A DNA stretch of 64,000 nucleotides from Lagopus muta (Eukaryota; Chordata; Aves; Galliformes; Phasianidae). The notes below the pieces were generated by a model. It did no database searches and was not told the DNA's origin. It saw only the letters and a list, made by a program, of their open reading frames with translations. Of the stretch, positions 35,701-47,363 are shown in pieces (the stretch's first letter is position 1; each line of letters opens with the position of its first letter). Position numbers and translations under genes: made by a program. The stretch covers positions 71,992,134 through 72,056,133 of the forward strand of contig NC_064435.1 of NCBI RefSeq assembly GCF_023343835.1. The letters run 5' to 3'.

Positions 35701-38700
35701 CTTTATAAAAATCCATAATTTATTTTATTTTTACTTTTTTTTTTTTTTTAACCTTTGATGCAGGCTTTAAAATCATAATCACTGCCTTCATATTTCCTTT
35801 TTAAGATACACCTGCAGTTATTATTTGTGCAATAAGGAAATAACTTCATCTTAGCCTGTTTTTAGATTTGAATATAAGGCCTTAGAATGACCCCCACTCC
35901 CCGGAATGTTTCCCCTGTAAAACGGTTGTGTTTGAATGTGTGCAGCTGAAACAGGATTTCAACATGCCGGTATGTTTCTGTGGATGTTTTCCTGGAAGCA
36001 GTGAGCCTGTTTGGCTGAATGTGTGCACATCTCACTACACTCTATCTTTATACATTTACTTATTGAATTAATTGAATTCAAACAAGCATCGAGTATGAGA
36101 TCCATGTTTAGTAGAAGTGTAATACTATCCTCGTGCTTTGGAGTGCGGATTCTGTTCTATTACATTATGTTACATTCAGGTTGGATTTAAAAAGCAGAGG
36201 CTGCTTTTGATATGCTATGTGTGCGCAGCAAGAAAGCTGTATTTTAAAATAAAATAAAAAACCAACCTAAGAATCTCAAATGTCATGAAAGTACATAAAG
36301 AGTGAGGGGGATTGGGGTAAAGAGAAGCAAAGTGGGTGAAAAGTCATTGGGCAAGCTTGGATGAACGCCTCCATTCCTGTTTGCCCGTGCCCCTTTCCAT
36401 CGATAACTTCTTTTTCCTGCATTGCCTTGGCCAATAACCAGCTGAACTGAAGAGGTCTGGAGATAAGCCTGTGAGCTCTTCAGCTAGATAATGGTTCATG
36501 CTTTTGGTGTACTTGCATATGTGGTTTGTGTGGGTGGGTTTGGGGAGTTTTTGATTGTTTGTTTTGTAAATATACAATTGAAATTGCTCGAAACTTAAGG
36601 ATGGAATTATATGAATACATATCTATTTTTAAGAATTGTCAGGCAATGGGCATCAAATGATCCTCAAATGTGAATGGAAAGCACATATGAGACAAATTTT
36701 AACTAAAAATGTTGAAAACCAGAATAGGCAATTTTTCCAAGGACAGACTGGCACTGGTAAAAAAAAAAATTGCTCTGCAATCCAATCAACCATTTTCTTT
36801 CTTGTGTCTGATTGAGATTTACAGTGAAGGAAGTTCCTGAATTCAGATGAGGATAACCAAGATGCTCTTACTGGCCCCTCTTACAGTTGACGGAGATTTT
36901 TGCATGGCTGGAAGACAGCATCATGTGCACCACAGGGTTCAGAATTCTCATGTGCTATCTTGCATCACATCCCGAGGGTATCATATAAATTGTGTTATGA
37001 ACGATGGTAAATACTGTACATGTGGCAAAAAGAACCACTGTCCATTGGATGCAACATTTAAACATAAGTATGGCCTCTAAAAATGGCCCAATTCTTTCTA
37101 AGTGTTCAAAAAGCTGCTCTATAGTATAATTAAATATTGATGCTTCACCAAAAATACATTTTCTAAAACTGGATGTGCTGATCATCCCAAGTGTATTTTA
37201 AATAATCTCTGTCCATGTATTTTTCACTCGAGCTGTTCGTTTAGAAGTAGTTTCCATCTTGTGGTGTTGACATCTGGGAATCTTTATAACAACTTCTATG
37301 AATATAGAATCAATAATGTGGTTCCTCTCAGTAATGTTCTTATCTAGAAAGATATGTAGGAAGCATTATTCACCACGCGGTCAGCTCAGGTTCCTCATTT
37401 TCAAACAAACTGTAGGTAGAGAGACCATCAGAAGACAAAAATTGAATTACAACTCATCTTGAAGATGAATTGCCCTGCAATTTTATCATACTTAAAGAGG
37501 AAACAAGGAAAATGGGAAAGGGGAGGGAGAAGTCAATACAGAAATACAAAGTGCAATTACAAAAGGACCAGGAATCTGGAAGCATCCATATGTGGGCTGG
37601 CTTATACCCTACTCAAAAGAAATGGATGTCCTGTTGATATGAAAAAAAGTGTTCTTTTTCAGGCAGCTCTGCAGTTTAATGCATACTACAGATTGGAGGG
37701 CAAGGGCCACACAGCAAATCAGGTTTGTAGGTTCAGTGTTCTCTGAAAGCTTCACCTCAAAATGAATTTCCAGTCTGTAAAGGGGTGTGATATGGTAGCT
37801 TGCATCAGTTTTGCATGGAAATTTATTTTAAAATGCAATGCCTAGCAAGGCTTCATTTCTTTTCTGATCTGCTCAGAAATAGAATAAGAGTTTTATACAG
37901 GGGTAAGGTAGCAGTGATTGAAGAATCCTTAGAAACAATTCTTTAAATACTTGAATTAGTTTTGTGGCACATAAGTTGTTCAAAAGATTTTTTATGACAT
38001 ATGGCCTTACAACCTCCAAGACAGAAAGGGAAAGCGTAGCAGCATGTTTAATACTTCTTAGTTAAAGAAGGAATTGAATGCCGTCCTCCTGTGGCATGGA
38101 GGACAGAGCTAATGAATGGAGCTGCTGGGTGCCTCATCTTTCACGGTGTTCCTTGTCATGCTCAATCTGACAGAGAAGCTTTGAGAGTATTTCCTGCAGG
38201 TGGCCCAACATGGGAAGGAGGGAGAGGAATAGAGACCTGCAGTTTGTGCTGGCAATTACATGTAAGCTTTGCTGTGTTGTTCCTTGTAAGTGATGAGACT
38301 TGGGCAGCTCTCATCAGTGGGACCTCCATAGCGATGACCAAAGTGATTCACATTCCTGGTGTGACAGCTGAACATAAATGTTTTAGACTTGCATTAAAAA
38401 GACAGGAAGGACTTACCTACCCAGAGGGGCAGTATTTCAGTACCTGAGATAATTAGCAGACTCTCTCAAAGCTCATTATGAGCAAATCAGGTTACCTTCA
38501 CCACAGATGAGGCTCAAGGTTTAGTGCTAGGTCCAGGGATTTTCCTACAGGCAGGTGTGAGCCAGGCAGCTCCCTGCTGCGAGGGTGGGGAGAGGTGGGG
38601 AGGACAAATAGCTGTGACAGAGCACTCAGTAGCTGCAAACTGCCACACTGAAGTTTGTTGTCTCGCACAGAGCAGAGCCTGTGAGTCAGGACTGGCAGCC

Positions 38701-41700
38701 ACCAAGTCTGGGATGAATCGGAGCAATGGAAATTGTATGTAAAATGCAGTGTATTGTACAGAAAATCAAAATGTGTTCTCAAAATCAAAATTGCATCCTC
38801 TGATCATAGCCAATGCCCACATGCACAGGGACTGTTAATTACATCACTGTTCAAGTGATGGCTGCTATGTATACCGATGCCAGTGAAGGCCAATGGTCAG
38901 GAGAAATCTGGTTTGAGTTCAATTCACCTGATCCTCCTCTTGATGATAGTTCAGACAATTTGGGACATCGGGAGGCTGTGTGATGGCCACATGCATGGGA
39001 CACCCTCAGGAGCCCCAGTGCACCCAGCCACTTCTCTCCTGCTCATGGTAAAGCCAGTTGCGGTGGGGTCAGGAAGGACATGTCCCCATGTCACAGTTGG
39101 GTGCTGAGCAGAACTGTCTAGGTTTATCAGGGCCCACCCCCTTAACTCTTTTCCTGATAATCAAGAAGCCTCAAAGAATGGAATAATGCCTGTCCTGCCA
39201 TGGGTCACTGGCAGAGGCTTGTTCCTGCCTCCTTGCACATTTTTCACTTGATTAAAGAGGAGTGCAAGTTATATTAAGTTTTCCATTTTGAGACAGCTGG
39301 AGAATGTCTTTCAAAAGAAGCAGTTCCTGCAAGCAGGAATGCCATTTGCTCTTGCCAGAACATTCTCCATGATGGAAAGCTTCCCCTAGACTTGAGCAGG
39401 GGAATGGTCAGTGGATAGTAAAAGACCCTGCATATATATATTCCAACATTACAATGAACATATGATTCATGCCGTGCCCAATGCTGCCATTGCTTTCCCC
39501 ACCCAGAAATGGTAGAAGGGACAAGCAGTGTGTGAAACCCATGAATGCTTTGGAGATGCCTGTGATGATTTGCAAACAGATTCAAGGGTAATAGCCGATC
39601 AGCGTCATTTCGCCACCTGTTTCCTCTTGGCACTAATCCCAGTCTACCACAGCCTTGTCTCAAGTGGCATCTGCTGGGATTATTTCATGTCCCCCCGCTA
39701 TCCCCCACCTCCCTGCCCAGACATGACCTCTCCAAATCTGTACAGAGATTTGTTCATCATCCTCATGGAGTATTTTTTGAGTTCACAGAGAAAAAAATAA
39801 AGATGCTGCACTTCAGCCACCACAGCTGCTCTCCTGTTACTGAAGGGCTGTGTGCAATGAAGACCCAGTGGGCAGTGAGTAGCTTTTTTCTCCAAAAAAT
39901 CTTGTGGTAAGTAATTTTCCTTCTAGAGATGCTACTGCACTTTTCTTCCCATGGGGCAAGATGAACAGATGTACAAATGAGATGGAAAAGGCAGAATGAG
40001 ACTTGTCAAACAACAGCCTATTCCACTAAGTTGTGTAATAGATCACAGAATGGTCAAGTTTTGAGGGCAGACAGGAGGACATCTGATGGTTTTTGGAGGT
40101 CAGGATGTGTCTCAGCTCCTGAGGTTGTTGTGATGTGAGCAGTGTCTGTATCATCTGAGGAGAGGAACAACTGCAGCACGAAGCCCGTCTGGCTGATACC
40201 TGGGAGGAGACCACCTGAGCTCTCTCCCTTCCAGTCCAAGGGAAGGCTCCTGATCTGAATGCTAGTTTCACCTACATGGTGAGTGTAAAGCCCTTTTCAT
40301 GCAAAGTATACACCTTTGTGCATGAGGGATGGCATGTCTCAGACTCTTCTAATCTCTATGGATTAGAAGCTGCCATCAAAAGAACCCTGAGAATTTGGGA
40401 AGAAGACAGGAAAACTAATTTATGACTGGAAATATTTGTTACTTAATATGAGATTGTGTCTGTATTCAAAAAAAATAAAGTGTTTTAATTGATAAACAAC
40501 AAGAACAAGAAGTACACTTATCTCTGTTGGAATAAATGTGTGTTTTATTAAATATGTAAAATGCAGATTAATGCCCTATGAAGGTGTTATACACTTGATG
40601 ATGTCAAGATAAATATTGAGCAGATTCTTGGAAACTCTTGTTTCACGGATAAATGCCAAATTGTCATTAGTGGCAAACTGGAACGTTAATGAATTACCTT
40701 AATGCCTGGGAGAGAGAGCGAGCCCAGATGTGTGGAACAAACGCCTTATCCCACGTACTCTGAATGTCAGGCATCAGCTTGAAATGTGTGTTGCTAGTAT
40801 TTGCCCACAGAAACGGAAAAGTTTTCCATTTCAAAGCTAAAAGCTTCTACGGATTCTTTTCTGAAGTTCATTAACACAAGCTGAACTTCCATGGGGCAGG
40901 GAACAGCAAAGCCTACCAAGAAACACTATGCAGACAGAACCAGACTGTGTCTGGATGATAGATTTCGTCTTATTTGATCAGGGACCTACTGCACAGGTTG
41001 GGGAGCTGTTTCTGAGTGGACAAAACACCCTTTATTAAAATTATCTGGGCCTCTTCTGGATTGAATTGCTTTCTTTATAAGAGACATGAAACAGCTGCAT
41101 TCAGAGATGCTCCCTGATAGGAGAAATGCAGCAGGCACTGAATTTGTGACCTTACAAGGGACTCTAGCTATTACTCATTTTGATTGATTGCATTAGGAAA
41201 AAATCAGGCTGTGGCTGAGACCTGCTGCAGGCACACGGGTGAAGACTTAACAAAGGCCTTGTTTGCAGCACCAGAGGCAGCCCCAGAGGCAAGGGAGCCC
41301 ACCAAGGCACCCAAGGACTGAGTCTGTTCCCAGACAGCTGCTGGAAAGTGCTGCACTAGGTAAAATCTTCCTGCAGGGGTGTGGGAAGGGGGACATCACT
41401 CATTTCGTTTGTCTCCTACAGCAGAGTCAGTTTCCTCCTCCCCTTTACAGACTTGGCTGTTCATTTCAACATTTTAAACTCCAGCAAAGTCCTGATGAGG
41501 AACGTCTGGTGACTGTGATATGCTCACTTGGAAAGACAAAGTTCCCTGGTTTTGGCTGCATTTTCCATTCCTCCTCTTTCAAATCTGGCAAAGCAAATTA
41601 TGCAAAGATGGGAGGGGAAAGGCAATTTTGGAGGTTAGTTGTGGGGTTTTGTTTTGTTTTCAAAAATGTAGCAAGACCGAGAAAGCAAGACCTGTGAACT

Positions 41701-43983
41701 CATGTTATTCCCAAGATCTTTGCTTTCTCAGGTTTGACTGTTTCTCTTCCAGCCTTAGTGTAGGATGAAGTGAGGCTTTGGGCCAGGAAGTGAGTCTGGG
41801 ACCTGGGAAAATCCTAGTCACCAAGAAAACCACTGTCTGAGCCCCCTCCATTTACCTTAACTCTGCTCCTTGCAGTGACTGTGGTGGTATTTCTGGTCCC
41901 TGCCATGGCTGATTCTGTGCTCCACACCCAGCTGTTACCAACAGGTTGGGCCTGACCCAAGACAGCTTGCTTCAACAGGTGTTGAAATAATTCTGTGTCT
42001 GGCTCCAGTCAGCTGCTTCATGCTGAAGATGTCACTTTATGAGGCTCTTACAAATGTTCAGCCAGCTGATGTGTCTTTTATCCTACACAAGAAAGCTTTA
42101 AAGTCTCGGCTTCTGAACTAAGGGAACAAATGGAGACAAGTCAGGGTCAGCTTTGGCTCGAGGTGGTCCTCAGAGAGACTCCAGGCTAAAAGGGCACTTT
42201 CAGTCTGTCCGGTGATGGCTCATTAAGAAGGAGGATGATCATGGGTTTCTACATGGCTGCAGCATGGCTGACTGGCCACAGCAGGAAAAGACTATGCTAT
42301 GGACTGCTCTTTTTCTGTTACCTGTGGTTGACCTTTGAAAGGTATTTACGCTTCTCAGTGGCCTGTCTCCCAGTGCTTCCTTCTCTTTTCTTTTTTGCCC
42401 TGAGTTTGGTTTTAAGGTATGCATTGCCTTTAACTCACATGGTGGTTGCACTCTGCAGCACATTATAAATCTTCCTTAAATCCAAGAAAAGAGGCAGTAT
42501 CCAGCTGACAAATTTTCGAATGTGGAAAGATCTGAAACCTAATCTCTGATTTCAAGAAGACAAAATACAAGTATTACCTGCTTTAAAAGATTTCTCTGGT
42601 ATCCCCTGTAAAGTAGTACCTCAGCCCTAAAGGTGGCTTTACTTCTTAGATGGCAGCTGAGAGGTAATTCTAAAAAATGGCAGCTCACTGGGGATTCTGA
42701 AATTTCGATGAGGCTTATGAAAATAAATTGGCTTATGTAAGGCCAACAAGAAAGATTACATGGTTTTAATGGTATCTTCATTTGTCCCCTGAAAACTTCC
42801 TAACAGTGCATTTATTTCAAGTGTTAGAAAATTTTCATGTTTATTGAACATCATTACTGGAGTCACAGATCTGACAGATACTAACTGAATTTTTGAATTT
42901 AGTCCTGTAGAAATCTAGGGTTATCTTTCAAACATCTGTCACAGTTTTAGAGGGAGAAGTACAATTCTCCTTACAGGAGAACCAGCTAGTTCTGTCCTGT
43001 GCTGCTGTAGCTTTCTTTGAGGTAGAAAATAATGGCAATCGTTCCATGGATATGCCATTAGCAGAGCAGAGCTATGATAAGCTAAGATATTCCATTCTTA
43101 ACAGCTCTTGTGAAAATTTACAATCAAATCATAAATACCTTTGTTTCAATGAGCCAAATGCAAAGATGCAGCAGCATCTTGGATCACTGTGATTCTTCAG
43201 TGGCAAATGCCAGTTTGCTCAGAAATCTCAATGGGTCCAGTGGTACCATGTTAAATAAATCAAAGCATTCCATGAAATAGTTGTGGGTTGGTCTGGAGTG
43301 TAACCAGACTGGCACAGCTCAGTGAGTTTCAGTGAAAGTAGGGCTGCTATCTTGTGATTTATGCACCAGGGGAGGCTAATACTGGTGAAACGCAGTTTCA
43401 AGAAGGGAATATGTGTAAAGGTTTACCTTAAATATTACATGAGTTGCTTTAATAGTGAGTTAAATTTTAAAGGGAAGAACTGAGAATTCAGGGAGCTAGT
43501 TTGTAGAGTTCCCATCAGATTAGCTTTCTGTGGTCAGAAAACTGTTTATGAAGCAACTTTATTTCTCATAATCGTTCCTACCTTTTTTTTTTCTAAGTAA
43601 AAATGGGCTTTTTATTGGTTTTCATGCTGATATCAAGTGTTCTTTAGTGTGTCTACCCAGAGACTCTGCTGAATTTGACTCCCTGAAATATGCACCTCTA
43701 ATAGTAATCTAATTGTTATAAAACTTGAATTTTTACTATAAACTTCTAAAAATGTTATATATATAACAGTGACTGGAGATGGCCTTGTCCTTGAGAGCCT
43801 TGGAAGGATACATTTCACCACTCAATAGTTTTGGGATAGGCACCTTCCCTTTAAGCAGCAAACACTACTTGGTTTCAATGAGCCTAATCTCAATGGGGCA
43901 TTTCAAGCAGAATTCTTGCTGTTTCTGGAATGTCTTGGTAATGAAACTCCAAAGTTGTCCTTTCACGTGGGCCACCCCATGTG
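32721..43983. other. Long intergenic stretch without a recognised gene
   Basis: About 11 kb of mostly unique DNA. T runs occur near 35737-35750 and an A run near 36760-36769. Blocks at about 33120-33345 and 40560-40800 look like conserved non-coding DNA (see findings). A very worn CR1-like fragment may lie at about 40043-40110 in minus orientation. A perfect 16-base palindrome tgttatatatataaca is at about 43753-43768. Open frames such as 41263-41697 (144 codons) and 36847-37080 (Cys/His-rich, 77 codons) match nothing I recognise and have no exon signals that persuade me. Confidence 0.5.
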
Positions 43984-44116
43984 CTGGAGATCAAGGAGTG
44001 TTTTGGTCAATGCTTTCAGGCATAGTTTGAATTTTGGATGGTGCTATGTGGAGCTGGGAGTTGGACTCAGTGATCTTTATGGGTCCCTTCCAGCTCAGAA
44101 TATTCTATGATTCTTG
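43984..44116 (+). mobile_element. CR1 LINE 3' end, different subfamily
   Basis: The sequence follows the variant CR1 end with ctggagatcaaggagtgttt, caatgctttcaggcatagtt and gctgggagttggactcagtg. It finishes atgggtcccttccagctcag and atattctatgattctt. It differs from the 21510-type copies and is moderately worn. Confidence 0.82.
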
Positions 44117-44224
44117 TTCAAACAGTAACCTGCCAGGACCTGTGATAACCTGTGGTTAATAAGAAGACACATCCTTATCACAGCGGGGCTTTGTGGGACG
44201 GTGAGACAAAAGAAGTGGAATAGA

Positions 44225-44405
44225 AGGAATATGCTCTGGTTACAGGCAATAATTGGAACTGGCTACCCAGAGAAGTTGTGTAATTTCCATCCTTTGAAAA
44301 TTATAAGACTTGACTGCTTAGCCCTTAGCAACCTGGTCTGAGCCTAGAGCTTACCCTGGAGGTTGGACTACGTGTCCTCCCATGGGCCTTCTAACTTAAA
44401 TTGTT
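44225..44405 (+). mobile_element. Old degenerate CR1 LINE 3' fragment
   Basis: Recognisable but worn: ggaactggctacccagagaa, gttgtgtaatttccatcctt, agcaacctggtctgagccta, ccctggaggttggactacgt and a remnant of the 'cttccaac' end at ccttctaacttaaattg. It lies directly after the CR1 at 43984 in the same orientation and appears older. Confidence 0.65.
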
Positions 44406-46771
44406 GTCTGCGCTTCATTCTATGAATATTTTAAAACTATTTGAATTTCCAGATAAATTGATTTGTGGTCTATTTGTGTCCTTGAGTTCTCGTTCTTCTT
44501 AGTCTTCATTGCCTAAAATTTTATTTGCAATGTAGTAGCTAAGAACAATAACATTCATTCAACTTTTGTTAAACAGAATAAGCAACACTTTCCTAATTTC
44601 CTCGTGTGAAATACAGCCCCTGCTCCTTTTTCATTCCCTTCTCTGCAGCTGTTCTGAATTGAATTCATTTATCTTGCACGTAGGTTATTACAGCACTGCA
44701 GTAATGCACAAATCCAAATACAAGGTCAATGAAGAAATATTTGTATCCTGCACTACTTACTCTTGCTACTAAAAACATTCTGCAGTACATCTCATCATAG
44801 ATTTCTTTTTTTTTTTCCATAACTGCACTCTGCCCATACTAATCCTGTGACTATTTATTGTTTCCTGATCTCACTTTCTATATATAGAAATTCATAGGCT
44901 CAGACATACGCAATATCGTTGTGCCACAGAAATGATTAAGGATGACAAATCTTGCTGTTAAAAAGGCTTTTCTGGTATTTGCCCAACACATTTTTCTCAC
45001 TCACTGATTTTCATTACTCTTGGTCGAACCATTTCCCCCTCAGTAGTTGTTAAGTGTTCTGGACACGTGTCATTCAGACATTTGAACACAGAAATCTTTT
45101 CCTCTCTTAAATTGAAACTGTTGATCTTTTCTGGTGAGTCATTCTCATCCAGCCTAGTACTTATTTGGATGTGAATGAAGAAGATCTCTTTACAACAAAA
45201 CATTTTAAGACACTTCTCATTTTTTTTAAGGTTGGGTTAAAAGGCTGCTAAAATAATCTGTAAATCACAGGTACGTAAGAGGTGTGCGATGGAACCTTTT
45301 AAGTACATAGAGGAAGGAATTAATTACTCACCTTGTGCTGCAAGTGGCTTTGAGATACAAACTCAGATTTCAGCTTGGTCAAGTGGAATTGTGGTGCTTC
45401 TGGGAAAGGCAGCTTTTTTTAAGTACTAATTAGGAATAATTAATTCCCAGAGATACAGCAGATTTCCCCTGTCATAGTTCCTCTCATCTTCTATTTCTCC
45501 CCTCCTTTGGGAAATTGCTGAAAGCTAATATGGAAAGGAATCCTCACAGTTCTCAGTGAGATTGGCAGTTGTATGTTGGCAGTTTGTCATGGAAGATATA
45601 AAGTACCTTTGGTTGATATTGCATTTGGCCGATGATGGCTAGCGTACTTTTCACTTGAACTGCTTAAAGAGAAGTAACTCATCTGTAGATTTGGTAAGTG
45701 TAAATTTGAGCTCCTGAGAATTAATGCAGAATGCTGGACTCTCTGTAGCGTTCATCAGCAAAATGAACTCTACAGAGTTTGGGAGAGCCTTGGGATGGGG
45801 ATGGGAGGGCACAAAGCGGCTGGGAGCCACCAACAGCAGGAGAAACAGCCTTGTCTGCACCTGGGGGAGAGGAGGAGGGCAGGGTGGGCTGCAGGCACAG
45901 CCAGAGTGGAGAGCTTCCAACAGTGCTGGGCAGGGCTCTCCCTCAGCCCCTGGGAAGGCCCAGCTGGAGCAGGGCACGGTGTGAGGATGGGGGGCCGGCA
46001 GAGAGGGGCTGTCAGATACTGACCCGATTCCCCAGCCCTGTACTGCTTGGGGTCAGGAGGTGGAGAGGTCAGGGATGGAGGAGTGAAGTTGTGCCTAGGT
46101 GGGAAGGTGGGTGGGAGAACAATGATTTAACTTTATTTTCTTACCATCCAATTCTGTTTCAATTGGCAATGCATATAATGCCCATTTCTTTTCTATTTTA
46201 AAGAATGTGGTTGGGCAGTGGCTTGTAGTAAGAGTGCTGCTGGAAATTCAGAGGCTGCTAAATGCAGCACCACTGTTTGGAATGCAGTGTGATGTCTGTG
46301 CATAGGAACAGCTCCTGTAGTCTGCAGATCTTGGACATCAGAGAGGAATTGCTCGCTCTTCCCGTCTGTATCTTATGTCTGTCTGACATTAATGTCCCCC
46401 TGGTACATTAAAAGAAGAGCTGGCATCTTCCCTCTTGGTTCTAAGAACAGCTGGTGGACTTCCTGCTTAAAGGCAAGGGACAATATATCTCTCACCTACT
46501 TTCACAAACCCAAACTAAGCTACAGACAACAAAAAATGATAGAAAAGAAAGAGTACTTGACTTGTGTCAACATTTTTTTTTCTTTTTGAAACAAATCTCT
46601 TCAGTTTAATCCTCATGAAAGTGGGAAAAATAATAACAGTGGGTTAAAGCCAGTGTTTAAGAAAATACATTTAAATATATTTTTTTACTTAAAAATGACT
46701 TTCTTCAGCATTCAAAGACCTAAGAATTAAACTATAATTGTATACACCTTATGTAACAAATTGACAAAAAA
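44406..46771. other. Intergenic DNA beyond the MARCHF11 3' end
   Basis: Mostly AT-rich unique sequence. It contains a sharply bounded G-rich, CpG-poor block at about 45770-46095 noted in the findings. The minus-strand frame at 44997-45203 (68 codons) has no exon signals. The TTTATT at 46132-46137 could act as a distal poly(A) signal for MARCHF11 on the minus strand. Confidence 0.45.
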
Positions 46772-47040
46772 TTTAATAAACCAGACTATATAAAAAGCAA
46801 GAGGTTGGGTGTTGGTTTTTTGTTGTGGGTTTTTTTTTTTTTTTTTTGTCAGAAAAATGCATTTGTGATTTAGCTGATCATATAAAAAGCATTAATTTTT
46901 TAAAAAAATGTGTTTTTTTGTTTTTTTCTGTTTTTTTTTCTCAAGTGTTAATGGTTTTACCATTCATTGTAGCTACATTCCAAACCCCTGTAACATCAGG
47001 GCATATTATTCTTATCTGTGTAGCACAGTGAGCTTAATCT
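46772..47040 (-). other. MARCHF11: MARCHF11 3' untranslated region (minimum guess)
   Basis: Non-coding sequence directly after the MARCHF11 stop on the minus strand. The nearest plausible poly(A) signal is an ATTAAA at 46772-46777 (read on the minus strand). Others lie at about 46603 (ATTAAA) and 46132 (AATAAA), so the end is uncertain. The stretch has unusually long T runs on the plus strand (46829-46848, 46909-46940), which would be A runs in the transcript. Confidence 0.35.
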
Positions 47041-47363
47041 TTACACTGAGGTCACTCTCATTACTACTTCCCCAGAGCCATTATCCTCTGATGAATCTTC
47101 CTGAGGTCTCATGCGGTTGAACAGATGTAACAATACGTAGCCACACTGAAATCTTAGTGAGGTTAACTGTGTTGGGTGAACTAAATTTCTGTTTCTAAAT
47201 GCAGTCAGTGGTAACCACAGTGTTCTTCCTGCTGAGGATTCTCCTCGATTGCTCTCTTCTATATCTGTAGCTTTATCATAATTTAACACATCCCAGTGTA
47301 GATTCACAGCCCTCCATCTCTTAAACACTCGATAAACAGGTGCACCTTCATGTACTATGAGAC
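47041..47363 (-). CDS. MARCHF11: MARCHF11 last coding exon: cytoplasmic C-terminal tail
   Basis: This exon encodes the C-terminal 106 residues of membrane-associated RING-CH ubiquitin ligase 11. The acceptor is ttaatttcag (minus strand), and the first two bases GT complete a Gly codon split with the exon at 54282. It reads [20 protein letters not shown], the conserved post-membrane segment of the MARCH4/9/11 group, then [11 protein letters not shown]. The end is MRVTSV followed by TAA. Two trafficking motifs are visible: a YVLL tyrosine-type sorting signal (YxxL) and a class I PDZ ligand (TSV) at the very end. In rat MARCH-XI, AP-1 and Veli proteins are reported to bind such motifs, so sorting in the trans-Golgi/endosome system is expected. 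The open frame is longer upstream only by reading into intron. The RING-CH domain is not in this exon. Confidence 0.95.

Noticed and set aside
36847..37080. 77-codon frame with Cys/His spacing like a zinc finger
   Set aside because: The spacing does not fit C2H2, RING or other finger types I know, and there is no exon context.
41263..41697. 144-codon plus-strand frame
   Set aside because: No domain, no family resemblance and no persuasive splice or promoter context. Composition changes along its length as in chance frames.
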